DNA of 64,000 nt from Mastacembelus armatus (GCF_900324485.2 NC_046633.1:62001-126000), one strand, 5' to 3'. Shown: positions 12,601 to 24,389, counted from the first letter of the stretch. A program made the numbers and translations. The notes: generated from the sequence alone by a model not told the origin.

Positions 12601-13573
12601 CAGCTCTGCAGATACAGCCACAGACCGGATGGAGACAGGACCACACTTATCAGTGTTAACGCTGCTTTGAACATCAGTGATGTAACAACTCGCTCTGGTA
12701 TTCATAGTTTAATCAGCCTGTTAGTGGGAAAAGGTCAGATTAGATTTATAGCATTAGTGTGTAGTGTTTCAAATGTTGTGCATAAGTGTTCCCTGTAATT
12801 ATGACACAGGTTGCTTTGCTTTGCATGAAGCAGATCTGACTTCCACTGAACTGTCACACGTTTATTCTCTCTGCCGCTGAGACGCATGAATGAACTCGAG
12901 GATGCTGTTTGTCAGTGTTTTAACTCGGACTGCACAGGGTCTGTACTTTGGACTCATGTTTTGGGTGTTGGTTTGGTCCCGTGAGTTGTCGTCCTGCCCG
13001 ACAGAGCGTTGACTCCACTGGGAGCAGGTTTCAGGCGGGAGGATAGGATGACACACGGCAGGTAACCAGATCCGGCTCGGTGATGATGTGAGGTGTTTGT
13101 CCGACAGCCAGATGAGCTGCTTGATGTTTCCACGGCTCTGTTGTTTACAGTGTGAGGTGTGAAAGGCTGCAGGCCACAAACTGAAGCATTGTATTCGTAT
13201 ATGATTCATACACTGCAACCACACTGATACCACACGTGTTATATAAACAAGTTACTGCTATAACATAATAATACTATTAGCACTCCTCCTGTTAGCTATG
13301 ATAAGCTCATTACCATACAATCATAATGATCAGTGTTTCTGTTGCTCCTCTTGAGTTTGTTGTTGTCACTCAGTACATTTACTCAGTAAAGTACAGTTTT
13401 GAGGTATTTGTACTGTACTTGCATTTTGTGCTTCACTTCAACAACACGCGGCAGTACTTCAGATGTACTACAACCTGGATGACTTCGCAGATAAGACACG
13501 TAACACTGGTCTTACTACTTTTACACAAAGGATCCACTTCCAGGTTGTTCTGTCGCTGCTGCTTTGGTTGTTG

Positions 13574-13666
13574 CTATTGTTGATGCTGTTGTTGTTGTTG
13601 ATGCTGTTGTTGTTGTTGATGCTGTTGTTGTTGTTGATGCTGTTGTTGTTGTTGATGCTGTTGTTG
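13574..13666. repeat. 18-bp tandem repeat (TTG)n-GATGCTG
   Basis: About five copies of an 18-bp unit built from TTGTTGTTGTTGATGCTG. Because 18 is a multiple of three, frames stay open and produce leucine-rich or Ser/Thr/Asn-rich spurious peptides on both strands. It lies about 270 bp upstream of the mal start codon. Confidence 0.9.
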
Positions 13667-13931
13667 TAGCTGCTGTTGTGGGTGATGATGGTGAGACCTG
13701 AGTCCGGCTGATCAAACATTGATAAGTCACACTGATCTTCCATCCCCTGCAGCAGAGCTCAGCCATACCAGCAGCCCCTCTGAGCAGCTAAGGAGGATGT
13801 GGGCCCGGGGGCGTGTCACCGCCCGGCTGACTGGGATTCCGGTTTTTCTGGTCGGCACCTCCTGGTTTAAACCGCAGCAGCTCTGAGTCCCGTTTCAGTC
13901 TGAGCGCAGCAGCAGCAGCAGCAGGAGCAGA

Positions 13932-16900
13932 ATGGCCTCTAACACCGTCACCATGCAGCACCTCCCCAGCGGGGCCGGAATATGTACGACCATCCCCGAC
14001 ATCCTCTACCTGCCAGAACTGGTAAGAAACAGGTTTTCTCTGTGTGCTGAGCATGGTGTGGTCCCTTTTACGCAGCTTTTACACACAGACGCAAACATCC
14101 AGAACAGGATTGTTTTAGATGAAAACACATCTGTAAATCTGACAGATGTGCAGTAAAACAGAAGTGCTTCATGGAAGCTGTTAGTTTCAGAGTGTTGCTC
14201 CAAATCAGTGTGATTTGTTTACTCAAGTTAAATCTTTCCTCTGAACTTTTCCCTGCTGTCAGTCTTACCAGTCTGACAGGTGAAATTATTTCACCACGTT
14301 TCAGTTCCAGTGAAACTTGAAGAGAGAACATGACTGAACTTTTGACACCCTTGTTTGTGGGTTGATGTTTTGCCTGTTAGACTAATTGCATGACATGACT
14401 CCGCTGTGTAATGTTACTGTAACAAGCTGTTTAGTGATTTCCACATTTCTGTCATGGAATCAAGCCTCCAAACCTCTGACCCCAACACGACCTTCACACT
14501 GAGTTTGGCCTCAGTGAGTCATAAAAACTGTCTGTTGAAAATCAGACTCATTGCTTTGACACAGCATAAATCCAACACGCCCAGACTCATGATGAATGAG
14601 TCTAAGTTCAGACTGCAGCTAACGGAGCTTATTTCAGCACAAACCAACTCACGTTTGCAAAAACCAGAATCTTCCTAGAAATCACAGCTCAGGGCCGGAA
14701 CCTGGTGCTGACTGGGCTTTCCAGGAACTAAAAGACCCACAGTGGCAGAGTTACTGTTAATGTAGAGGCATCAGGAAAACAGTTTTCCTACATCAGAAAA
14801 GCTGCAAAAAAACAAAGTTAAGTATGTGCATGTGAAGGTTAAAGGTCACGGCTGTCAGTCTCAGACAGACGAGATATTATCCTGTAAAGAAGCAGAACGA
14901 TGGACAGATCAGAGCTGAGGTGAAAGAAAGATGGAGGAAGGTCACGCCCTGTGGGAGGAATGCTGCAGCCACTTCCAGACCAGCTCACACATTAACACCT
15001 GAGCAGGTGGAGGAGGGTGGAGCTTCATGAATAATACAACCTGTCAGTCATCGCAGGTGCAGAGCGAACAAAGGCAGTTAGAAAGCTGGCCAGGCTGGAA
15101 ATACAGGGTGGACAAAATAATAGAGACACCTCAGCTAACAGAAACCATGAAAAACAACAATGTAATCTGTGCACATCATCTGCCACGCTGCAAAAAGTCA
15201 GATGTCTAATCCATTCAATCATCTTTACATAACCACAAACATTCCAGCAATGTGCCATGTAATGTGGCTTCAGTCACTCATTTACACACATTTACACAGG
15301 GGTGTGTTTTTATTATCCAGTGTGATTTGTGTCAGTCCAGAATCTGGTTCAGCTTATTGGTCTGTGGGAGCCTCACGCTGTTGGTGAATCAGGTTGAATG
15401 TCCAGTAAATTCATCATCTGAGAGATGGAACATCTAAATGAACGAGCCATTAATCGGTGACAGTAATTAGTCACAGTGGGTTAAGTTGTGTTGGGGTCTC
15501 CTCTCATGTGGCGTCCCTCCTTGCAGGTCTTCGGCGGTCTGGTGTGGATCCTGGTGGCAAGCACGTATGTTTCCCCTCCAAACCCTCTGGGCTGGGTCAT
15601 GTTCGTCTCCGTCTTCTGCTTCGTGGTAACTTTCATCTGGATGGTGGTGTTCGCCTGCGGGGGTCACAACAACAAAGGGAGCTGGGCTACAGCAGTAAGT
15701 CCTCCACACATTTTAGCAAAGGCAGCCAGTTCCTGAAGCGTTTCAGGACACCAGCATTTGGGCCCAGACTCACAGGCAGAACCAAAAACACAGACACTGT
15801 AGGAATGAATCCTGAGCTAAACTCCACAGTTTGGTTGACTGTCCTACAGCTGTGGAAAACTGTATTGAAAAAAACTTTTAACCTTTGGTTGAAGTGGTAA
15901 AGTTTGATCAGAACCAGTTTCTTTTGAGGAACTGATTTTCACCTGTCAGGGAGAGTAATCACTAGCACAAACTAAACTTCAACATATTTCCTACAGGAAC
16001 TTCAGTTTTTAAATCTAATTAGAGAAAAATGAGAGATAATGCGATTTCCTCCAGTGACGCAGCAGCTTCAATCCGGATCGTGAAACAGTGTCACTGTGTG
16101 TTTTGACTCTGTGCCAGTGCAGACAATGAATGTCGCATTCACCACATAACTGTCAGTGATGTCACCTTTCCCATGTTTCCTCATTCCTCTTCCTCCTCCC
16201 ACATCAGGACTTCTTGTATCACTTCATCGCCGCCTTCTTCTACCTCAGCGCCTCCGTGAGCTTGGCCACAATCACCCTGGCTATGAAAGACTTAGTCGAT
16301 AAATACTACAAGCTGGACATCGCTGCAGTGGTGAGTCTGGCTGTTTCATGTTGAAAATCTAATCCACAAAACAAAACCACACAGGGACAAGAGTCTCCTG
16401 GATGAGTCCAGAAAAACAAAATATGTGGTTGTTGTTTTGGGTTTTTTTTTTCCAGCTCCAAACCAAAATTCCTGAACTGTCCGAAAGCAGGAAATGGGAG
16501 TTTTCATTAATAGCAGGTGTGAATAAGTGCTTACAGATGTTGGTCCAGATTCTGTGCAGCTGTTTCTCAGTGAATGTCAGCTGAAATTTAAGTTTCAGAC
16601 AGTTTCAGATTTATTCTCAAGAAATTCCATGAACAGCGATGAAATTTTGATGTTTTTGTCTTAAATATCTCAAGAGCACCTGAACACACCAGAGTCGGAG
16701 CGTAAGATTTACGTTTAACAGACAGAACTGTCAAAGGCAGGTTTCTGTAAAAAGTCCAGGGACACTCTCTGTGTGATGAACAACTTGTTTCAGCTTGTGG
16801 CCCTAATCATATACATTCACATGCTCTGGGGGGTGGATGGTCATGTGGTCACGTGGTTTTGAGCCAATCACATCCTGAAATTAGCAAAAAGACAAAAAGT

Positions 16901-17202
16901 GCTAATAACTGGCTCAGGGGCGTCACCTGTGTCGTCATAGGCGACCACATGATTTTTAAAATGAAGTTATTCATCGCAGAGAGTGTTGCTCCACTTTTTA
17001 ACACTTTGTGGCTAATGGGATAATACCAGTCGAAACTGGTTTGGAGCTGAACCCCGATGAGCTTGCTGACCTCTGACCTTTCCTCCAGCACCATCATGGC
17101 TTCATGACGTTCTCCGTGTCTCCTCAGGTTTTCTCGTTTGTGACGACTTTACTCTACTTCCTCCACACCATCCTGTCTGCCATGCGGTGGAAATCTTTCT
17201 AG
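13932..17202 (+). CDS. mal: MAL-family MARVEL-domain proteolipid (myelin and lymphocyte protein-like)
   Basis: A small four-span membrane protein of lipid rafts, involved in apical and myelin membrane traffic. Four coding exons: 13932-14021, 15527-15694, 16208-16330, 17128-17202; all junctions are GT-AG and phase 0, giving 151 residues (human MAL 153). Exon 1 carries LPSGAGICTTIPDILYLPEL, as in the MAL N-terminus. Exon 2 carries FGGLVWILVAS and GWVMFVSVFCFV, hallmark MAL strings. Exon 3 carries FYLSASV and LATIT. Exon 4 ends in RWKSF, the family's RWKS-type tail. The match is closer to MAL than to MAL2 or PLLP, but which teleost copy (mal, malb or mall) cannot be settled here. The start sits in AGCAGAATGG just after a CAG-rich 5' leader. 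Confidence 0.9.
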
Positions 17203-17870
17203 AAGTTTCCGCCCTGCAGAGCCTCACGAGCAGCACCAGAACAAAGCCAATGTATTTTTGTTTATTCTGTTTAAATCTTGCTCACAAAGCCGCGACACAT
17301 GGACATGAAGGGCGAGCTGATGCTGAAGCGAACTGTCAGACTGAGGAAGCTGTGCAGCAACATCTGGACCAGCACAGCCTCTGGACACCTGCAGCTGGAT
17401 GATGACAGTTCCTCCACCGGCCGACCCTGACGTTTGTGTCAGAGCTGCTTCCTGTCTTCAGCTAACAGACCCACAGACCACATCATACTGTTCCTATATA
17501 AACACTGACATGGACCTGATGGACGTTTGGAGGCTTAAATTATTATATTCAGCTCAGTGACAGGCTAGACTTCATGCCAGTGGTGGTAAAAGTACTCAGA
17601 CTGTAAACCTTCTGATGACTTCCTGTTCCAGTGACAATTAAACAGCAAGTTTCTGGTTTTACTCTCAGCTGATGAAAGAAAAGCTCTAATGAGGCTGCTC
17701 CTGTTTCACAGGTTCATTAACTTTATCAAATCAAATCAAACATGATCAGAACAGGAAATGTAACCACAGTGTAAATTATGTTTTTGTACTATAAGTCTTT
17801 TTAATTGGGCTGGTCTGTTGTGAAATTTGGAAACTCAGAAAATGAATAAATGTGTTTGTTTTGAAAATCT
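17203..17870 (+). terminator. mal 3' UTR with polyadenylation signal
   Basis: AATAAA at 17845-17850 is the first canonical signal on the plus strand after the mal stop codon. It gives a 3' UTR of about 660 nt ending before the LINE fragment. Confidence 0.6.
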
Positions 17871-17964
17871 TATTTTGGTTCCTGACATTGGTTCAGCTTC
17901 AGTGTTTGTTTTGTAGAAAAAGCAAATATATGTATACACACACTCCTCTGAACTTAGAGAGGTA

Positions 17965-18595
17965 ATGCATTCACTAACCCTGAAACACCTAAGATCTGGA
18001 CAGAGAGCTCTGATGTTGTTCCTAGGATCTGTTGGTGCCCCTCTCCCAGTCTGGGGGTCACAGCCCACCATGGGAACCACTGTTGTCTTCACCTTCCACA
18101 TCTTTTCTAGTTCTCCTTTCAGCCCTTGGTATTTCTCATGTTCCTTCTTCCTGAGGTTTCTATCACTTGGGTTTGCTACATCTACCACTATGGCCTTCTT
18201 CTGCTGTTTGTCCACCACCGCTATGTCTGTTTGGTTAGCCATCACCAGTTTGTCGGTCTGTATCTGGAAGTCCCAAAGGATCTTAGCTTGGTCATTCTCC
18301 ACCAATTGTGGAGGTGTGTCCCATTTTGACCTTGGGACCTCCAGCCCATACTCGGCACAGATGTTCCTGTGCACTACACCGGCCACTTAGTTATGGCGTT
18401 CCATGTATGCCCTGCCTGCTAGCATCTTACAACCCGTGTCTCTGTTGTCTTTCAGTCCAGCTTTGTCCAGCAACAGGTGAGATGTTTCAGTATCTTGAAG
18501 GTGGCGTCTAGCTTTGTCTTCCACATTCTTGATAAAGGCTCTTAGAGTCCTGCAGAGGGAGCTCCTCTGGTGTCCTACCAACTGCTTTATCTACA
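17965..18595 (-). mobile_element. Decayed C-terminal fragment of a LINE with restriction-like endonuclease
   Basis: Minus-strand translation recovers the tail of a non-LTR retrotransposon ORF: DKAGLKDN, GCKMLAGRAYMERHN, NICAEYGLEVPRSKWDTPP, then QTDIAVVDKQQKKAIVVDV and KEHEKYQGLK. The PD...D/VDV pattern after a Cys/His finger is that of the restriction-like endonuclease of R2/R4/Dong/Rex6-type elements; here the usual proline of the PD motif reads Thr. Sense is lost by stops, by an internal deletion before GCKML, and by a frameshift near 18050 after VVPMVG: the expected AVTPRLGE-like stretch continues in another frame. Only about 0.6 kb of the 3' coding end survives, as expected for 5'-truncated LINE insertions. 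The exact clade is not certain. Confidence 0.7.
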
Positions 18596-19400
18596 GACCA
18601 TAATAACATGGATGTTAGTTCCTTGGATAAAATTACTTCATCATCCTGTTTGATGGACGGACGTTTTCAGCTTTCACATCACTAACCTCATATAAACAGG
18701 TTTTATTTTGCCGTAGCCTAAAACCAGTCAGAGCCAATCAAACTGGGCTGTCATAACTGAAGAGGTCAGGGGTCACTGGGCCTGATGTGACGAGGTATAA
18801 TGTATACATGGAGGGATCCAGAAAACACCAAAATGAGTGACTTTACTGGCTGAAAAGGCAAAACCTCCTGGATAACAACAGCAGTGAAAGCTCAGCAGTG
18901 TGACAGGAGCTGTGACTGCAGAGGACGGTGGGTCAGCACCAGCTACTAAAGCTAACGGGACCTAACAACCAACCGGGCCCAAAGACCCATATAATGGACT
19001 GTGTGTCATTAAAACACAAACTGGGCTGTGAGACACGGATCAGACAAACATTTATTCTCTAGACTGGATGAATGAAACAACAGTTTTCGTGTGAACAGAC
19101 CGAGACTGTGTTTTGTTGCCAGTTTTGAAAATCTGTCTATTCAATCAAACCATGGACACGGAAATAAGTTCACCTGAGGCGGCGTCTGACGCGCGGACTG
19201 TGAGGAGTCAGCTGTTCCTGCTGGTTGGTCCATCACTGCTCAGACCGACTGTTCAAGGCCAAACAGGCCTCAGGACACCGGGAAATGTCCCGGACTGGAA
19301 ACACACTGTGGTTTTCTTCTCAGCCTGCAAATGTTTTTGCACCTTGGACTGAAATCATTTTGTAAACACGGTCAATTAGCTGCTAAAGACTCCAGCTCCA
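18596..19400. other. Intergenic, nothing recognised
   Basis: About 0.8 kb between the LINE fragment and the duplicated TRIM segment. The open frame near 19113-19352 has no domain and no splice context. No gene, RNA or element was identified. Confidence 0.5.
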
Positions 19401-19599
19401 GAGAAAAGTGGGTTAAAGAGGTAAAAAGTCTCCTTCAAGGGTCAGTTCATCCTGGGCCAGATGTTCTAATCACGTCTAAAGAACACAGCTGCAGGATGAG
19501 GCGGCAGAACTGGCAACCCAGGGCAGCTCCAACGTCACATGGCTCAGGTCAAACAGAAAGTTAGTCAGAACCAGAGCAGAGCTGCAGCTGAGACGAGTC

Positions 19600-19674
19600 T
19601 GTTTCTGTGTGGAGGAAAATAAACTGAGCTCAAAGATCTTTGTCCACAAAACAGCAGAGACTTTGGAAACACTG
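19600..19674 (+). promoter_or_regulatory. Putative 5' noncoding exon of TRIM copy 1
   Basis: A consensus donor (AACACTG|GTGAGTACAG) ends a putative noncoding exon at 19674. It pairs with the acceptor TTACTTCTGTCCTCAG ending at 20500, nine bases before the ATG at 20510. The same pair is preserved in copy 2 (25810 and 26639). The 5' boundary is unknown. In the intron lie an ISRE-like stretch AGTTTCACTTTTCC (19895-19908, one mismatch in the second half) and a perfect octamer ATGCAAAT (20183-20190). Confidence 0.45.
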
Positions 19675-20509
19675 GTGAGTACAGAAGGAGCCGGAACAGG
19701 GACTCTTCAGCTTTGGCTCCGAAAAATAAACTTTGCCTCTGAAAACAAAACCCAAACTAAAAAATAAAACACTGACATTGAAACATTTGTCCTGATTTTG
19801 ACATTTGACAATTTCAGACATTGTGAAATAAAAACTACATCTTTTCTTTTTGTTCAGGTCAGTGTTTTTTATTTTGATGCCAAATGTTTTTGTCAGTTTC
19901 ACTTTTCCGTCACTTTTGGTGCGGAGGGAGGGCTCTGAGGGGGGGCTAAGAAGGGCTGGACCAATGAAATGGTCACACACTCCTTGGTGGAAACATCTGT
20001 GTCCGTCAATCATAAATGCCATGAACAACTTCAGCAGGCTTCCTTTTTTAAGGTGGCTCCAGTCATCACCATGAACTGAGCACAGACAGTATTGAGACAT
20101 GAGCAGCCTCAGTGTGTTTATTAAAGACAGTTGAAGATGTTTTCAACACAGGAGTCAGACTGAACTGTGCTTCATACTTAATATGCAAATGATAAGAAGA
20201 ACATGTAGGAACCAGGTCCCTTAGCTCCGCCCCCCAGAGCCCAATGAAAAAACATCAACCAAAGCTGAGGAGACTAATTTTATTATTTCTTTATTTTTTT
20301 TCCAAATACAAATATTTCAATGTCTGTGTTTTGTTTTTAGTTTGGTGGAGCGTTGTCACCTGAGGATTCTTGATGTTGTTCACTTTCCAGTTCTTCCTGC
20401 CATTCAACATGTTTGTCCCTGACATCATTATTGTCAGACTCCTGACTACTTTCTGATCCAGTTATGAGAAATGAGTTAATCCTGTTACTTCTGTCCTCAG
20501 TGTGTAGAC

Positions 20510-22153
20510 ATGTCTGCTGCCAGCTGTCTGAGATCTGAAGACCAGTTCCTGTGCTCCATCTGTCTGGATGTGTTCACTGATCCAGTCACCACATCATGTG
20601 GACACAACTTCTGCAAGAACTGCATCAACCAACACTGGGATGTTAATGACAGGTGCCAGTGTCCAATGTGTAAAAGGGTTTTCAACCCAAGACCTGAGCT
20701 GCACATCAACACCTTCATCTCTGGGATGGTTGCTGAGTTCAGACATAGAGCTCAACACAAAGCCAGCAGCAGCAGCTCAGACCAACAAGCTGCCAAACCA
20801 GGACAAGTTCCCTGTGACGTCTGTACTGGAACCAAACTGAAGGCCCTGAAGTCCTGCCTGGTGTGTCTGGCCTCCTACTGTGAGACTCACCTGGAGCCTC
20901 ATCTGACAGCTTCAGGCCTGAAAAGACATCAGCTGATCCAGCCTGTGGACAACCTGGAAGGCAGGATGTGTAGGAAGCACGATAAACCTCTGGAGCTGTT
21001 CTGTAAGACCGACCAGACATGTGTCTGCACGATCTGCCTTGTTTTAGACCACAGGACACATGAGTTTGTTCCTCTGAAAGAAGAAGGTGAAGGAAAGAAG
21101 GCAGAGCTGGGGAAGACACAGGCTGAAATTCAGCAAATGATCCAGAAGAGACAAGTGAAGATTGAGGAGCTCAAAGAGTCAGTGAGGATCAGTAAAGCAG
21201 CTGCAGACAGAGAGACAGCAGAAGGTCTTCAGGTCTTCACTGCTCTGATGCAGTCTGTTGAGAGAGGCCTGGAGCAGCTCATACAGGAGATCGAAGAGCA
21301 ACAGGAAAGTACAGAGAAACAGGCTGAAGGTTTCATCAAAGACCTGGAACAGGAAATCTCTGAGCTGATGAAGAGAAGCACTGAGGTGGAGCAGCTCTCA
21401 CACTCTGAAGACCACCTCCACCTCCTCCAAAGCTTCTCCTCCCTGAAAGCTGCTCCACCCACCAAGGACTGGACAGAGGTCAGAGTCCATCCTCCATCAC
21501 ATGAGGGGACTGTGGTGAGAGCTGTGGCTCAGCTGGAGGACACACTCAGGAAACAGACGAAGAAGCTGTTTGAGGCTGAGCTGAAGAGGGTCCAGCAGTT
21601 TGAAGTGGACGCGACTCTGGATCCTCATACAGCACATCCTGAACTCATCCTGTCTGATGATGGGAAACAAGTGAGTCATAGTGATGTGAAGAAAAAACTT
21701 CCAGACAACCCAGAGAGATTTTCTATCTATGTTAATGTCTTAGGAAAGCAGAGTTTCTCTTCAGGCAGATTTTACTTTGAGGTTCAGGTTAAAGAAAAGA
21801 CTAAGTGGACTTTAGGAGTGGCCAGAGAGTCGATCAACAGGAAGGGAATAATCTCACTGAGCCCTAAATTTGGTTGCTGGACTATATGGTTGAGAAATGG
21901 AAATGAATATGAAGCTCTTGCTGACCCTCCAGTCCGTCTCCCCCTGAGGTCTGGTCCTGAGAAGGTGGGGGTGTTTGTGGATTATGAGGAGGGTCTGGTC
22001 TCCTTCTATGACGTAGATGCTGCAGCTCTTATCTACTCCTTCACTGGCTGCTCCTTCACTGAGAAACTCTACCCGTTCTTCAGTCCCTGTAATAATGATG
22101 GTGGTAGAAACTCTGCTCCTCTGATCATCTGTCCTGTCAATCAAACTGTCTGA
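20510..22153 (+). CDS. Bloodthirsty-related TRIM E3 ubiquitin ligase, copy 1
   Basis: 547 residues in one exon. A C3HC4 RING lies at residues 15-54 (C15, C18, C30, H32, C35, C38, C51, C54). A B-box-1-like finger begins at C102/C105, B-box 2 spans 154-184 (C154, H157, C165, C173, C176, H181, H184), a coiled coil covers about 195-300, and PRY-SPRY about 365-541 with LDP, FYFEVQV and VFVDYEEG motifs. The order is that of the bloodthirsty (bty/btr) TRIM family, which is expanded in teleosts. Family members are ubiquitin ligases and several act in antiviral or developmental pathways; the ligand of this SPRY is unknown. The start ATG follows a conserved splice acceptor. There is no premature stop, so the gene looks functional. 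It could be annotated elsewhere as TRIM39-like or TRIM21-like. Confidence 0.93.
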   Translation: MSAASCLRSEDQFLCSICLDVFTDPVTTSCGHNFCKNCINQHWDVNDRCQCPMCKRVFNPRPELHINTFISGMVAEFRHRAQHKASSSSSDQQAAKPGQVPCDVCTGTKLKALKSCLVCLASYCETHLEPHLTASGLKRHQLIQPVDNLEGRMCRKHDKPLELFCKTDQTCVCTICLVLDHRTHEFVPLKEEGEGKKAELGKTQAEIQQMIQKRQVKIEELKESVRISKAAADRETAEGLQVFTALMQSVERGLEQLIQEIEEQQESTEKQAEGFIKDLEQEISELMKRSTEVEQLSHSEDHLHLLQSFSSLKAAPPTKDWTEVRVHPPSHEGTVVRAVAQLEDTLRKQTKKLFEAELKRVQQFEVDATLDPHTAHPELILSDDGKQVSHSDVKKKLPDNPERFSIYVNVLGKQSFSSGRFYFEVQVKEKTKWTLGVARESINRKGIISLSPKFGCWTIWLRNGNEYEALADPPVRLPLRSGPEKVGVFVDYEEGLVSFYDVDAAALIYSFTGCSFTEKLYPFFSPCNNDGGRNSAPLIICPVNQTV

Positions 22154-22461
22154 TCAGTTTATGATGAAGATTTGCCGCCAATAGAAACATTTATGAATCT
22201 GTAGCTTTGACAACCACTGTGCACAGATATACCAAAGGATTTCTACTACAACACTGGCACAGCCATCAATACTATGGCAATGGATTAGAAACCAACCAAC
22301 CAACCAACAATGACAGGCTGATTATTCTTCTGTCACATCAGTGGCCTCTAAATAGGATCAAACCTCAGAGTGAGAACGTTCCAGAGGAAAAGATTCACTG
22401 GGATTTAAGGGAACACGTGTTCACGTACAGTCTGAACCTGTTTCCATCTGAATATGGTTCA

Positions 22462-23145
22462 TGTCTTTCTTTGATGATTTCTATCAGTCAGGGTTTTTCC
22501 AACAGTATCAGACTCTGGAACAGATCCAAGTGGTTTTTAGTCCAGTTGGACCTTCAGGAGTTTCTGACGGCTGCTGGAAAACTGGTTTTGCTGCCACAGA
22601 AGAAATCACTTCATGATGAAACCAGTTTTCTGTGAAACTCTGTGATCTGATAACTGCACCGACTGTCTACAAGTTTCACTGAGAGGCTTTTGGAACAAAA
22701 TCCACTGTGATGGGAAATGATTTTTATTATTCTCACTTGTTTTCTTGATTGTACTTGTATTCACAGTTTTCATTTACTGGCTGGTTCATATACTTCACTG
22801 AAGACACCATAGATGTCTTGTGTATTTACGTTCAGATCTTATGTTTTATGTTCTCCCTAACACTGTCTCATCTAGTACGAAGCAGGACGCTGTTAACCCA
22901 AAGGGACACAGTGTTCCCAAGGTTGTTGGGTGAGGAACATCTGGGAGAAAGGTTCCTCAGGGATGTAGGACATGGGTGTTAGAAACAGACACGTGTAAAA
23001 AAGCACAGCCAGGGTGGAGGGTTAACTATGGAATGAGAATATAGGGTTTTGGAATAGAGCCTTATTAGGGAATGACCTTTGTAGTAGAATATGGAAGTAA
23101 AGGGACAATGACCTGATTATGTGAGTGATTCTTTGCATTTACTTT
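22462..23145. other. Spacer after TRIM copy 1, probably its 3' flank
   Basis: Sequence present after copy 1 only. No AATAAA occurs between the TRIM stop codon and 23145, so the natural 3' end of the transcript is not evident here. No separate gene was recognised. Confidence 0.4.
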
Positions 23146-23868
23146 TGTTATGACCCTAGGGGTCATCAGGTGTGTTGGTGTGTTGTTGGCTCTCCCCTCC
23201 CTATTTCGTGTGTGTGTGACGGATGCGGAAGTGGGCGTGGACGTAGGAAGCCATGGATTGGACTTCCGGGATTGGCCCAACACTTCCAGGAAGGACCATA
23301 AGAAGACCACGGACTGTTGTTCGAGAGAGCTATTCTCCCACCTTTGCCATTCCCAGCTATTTGCTAAAGATTTCGATTTCGAGTTAAGATTAGAGTTGTT
23401 TTGTTTGAAGATTTTGTGTTGATGATATTTTCGTTGTTTTCGATTAAGAATTTAGACATTTAAGCTACGTTTTGTGTTTTGTTTTCTCCTGTTTGTGTTA
23501 GGAGTTTCCAGGCTGACGACCTGTGATTTTGTGTTGTTTCTTTGGATTAGCTGTTATAGGGCTGATTAGTGTTTTTGTTATTTGATCTTTTGTTTGTTTG
23601 AGACCATAGGGCTATATTTAGCGTTTGTGTTTGTTTTCCAGTATTCGTATAGTATCATAGGGCTCACGGAGCGTTTTTGTTTGAATAGGGCTAAATTAGC
23701 GTTTGTGTTTGTTTTGACCATTCTGTATCGTATTCTGTGTTTCAACAGAATAAAATTTCTTGTTAATTGTACTTCGTATTTTTCCGTATTTGTTGAGAGT
23801 GGAAGAGGTTTCGAGAAAAACTCCACAATCGTGTTACGCTCCGGCAACCCCTAGGCTGGGGCGTAACA
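23146..23868 (+). mobile_element. Solo LTR of an LTR retrotransposon, probably Ty3/gypsy-like
   Basis: A 723-bp block begins TGTTATGACCC and ends GGGGCGTAACA, with TGTTA/TAACA terminal inverted repeats. It is flanked by a 4-bp direct repeat CTTT (23142-23145 and 23869-23872). It has no coding region, and a polyadenylation signal AATAAA lies at 23749-23754 in the plus sense, as expected inside an LTR. No internal region or second LTR is adjacent, so it is a solo LTR left by recombination. It looks structurally whole with clear ends, so it may be fairly young. Family assignment rests only on the length, ends and 4-bp target duplication. Confidence 0.75.
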
Positions 23869-24389
23869 CTTTGCATGTCTGTATAAGTGGTGGCCTCAGC
23901 CCAGTAGGAGCTGAGCAACTGGGGATGTTACTGATTGATTATGTTCTGTTCTGTTCCTTTCTTGCTAGAAATAAATCTGAAGACAGTCTGTCTACCACTC
24001 TCTTTATTGGTCACCCAAAGGTTTTTGTCACTACACCATCAATCACGGTCCACACACTCACACACTTCGATCTGGGACCAAGAATTAAGAACAAATAAAA
24101 ACATTTCAACACAAACGTTTCACATCAGCTCGGACTCAGCAGCACGACTCACAGAGTTTAGTTCAAAGATGGTTTTTAATGGCATGAGCCAACAAACAGA
24201 CGGAGGCAGAAAACTTGGTCCGAGGAGGAAACAAGGTCTTAGGACGGCAACATCCAGTCAAACAGGTTCAGAGCACAGAGTCTGTGAAACAGGTGAGATT
24301 CAGGTACACGAGGACAACAACACAGATAAAGGCTGGAACACTGAGGCCACTACGACTCATAAGACTCTCTGGGAAATGACTGCTGGGAA

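Larger units (their letters stand above)
9069..13860. other. Intergenic region with dispersed repeats
   Basis: Intergenic DNA between the divergent promoters of pgap4 and mal. It holds repeat fragments (listed separately near 9620-9740, 12240-12600 and 13574-13666) but no gene I recognise. The part at about 10200-10760 has a repeat-like, low-complexity coding look but no domain. An AATAAA-type signal near 11390 and a TATAAA near 11338 have no gene attached. Confidence 0.55.
19401..22461 (+). repeat. Segmental duplication, copy 1 (TRIM unit)
   Basis: This segment is about 3.06 kb and matches 25538-28600 at a near-constant offset (6137-6139 bp) with few indels; one is a longer G-run in copy 2 near 26078. 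Homology starts at GAGAAAAGTGGGTTAAAGAGG and ends abruptly after ATATGGTTCA. It includes the 5' noncoding exon, the intron, the single coding exon and about 300 bp of 3' flank of a bloodthirsty-type TRIM gene. The two copies are direct repeats. Confidence 0.95.

Noticed and set aside
17835-18390. A 183-codon minus-strand host gene and its antisense frame
   Set aside because: The sequence matches the tail of a LINE ORF and is broken; the plus-strand frame is its shadow.
19630-20100. Minus-strand frame of 156 codons, repeated at 25766-26149
   Set aside because: It is duplicated only because the whole TRIM unit is; it is antisense to the 5' exon/intron and differs between copies by a frame change, so it is not under coding constraint.
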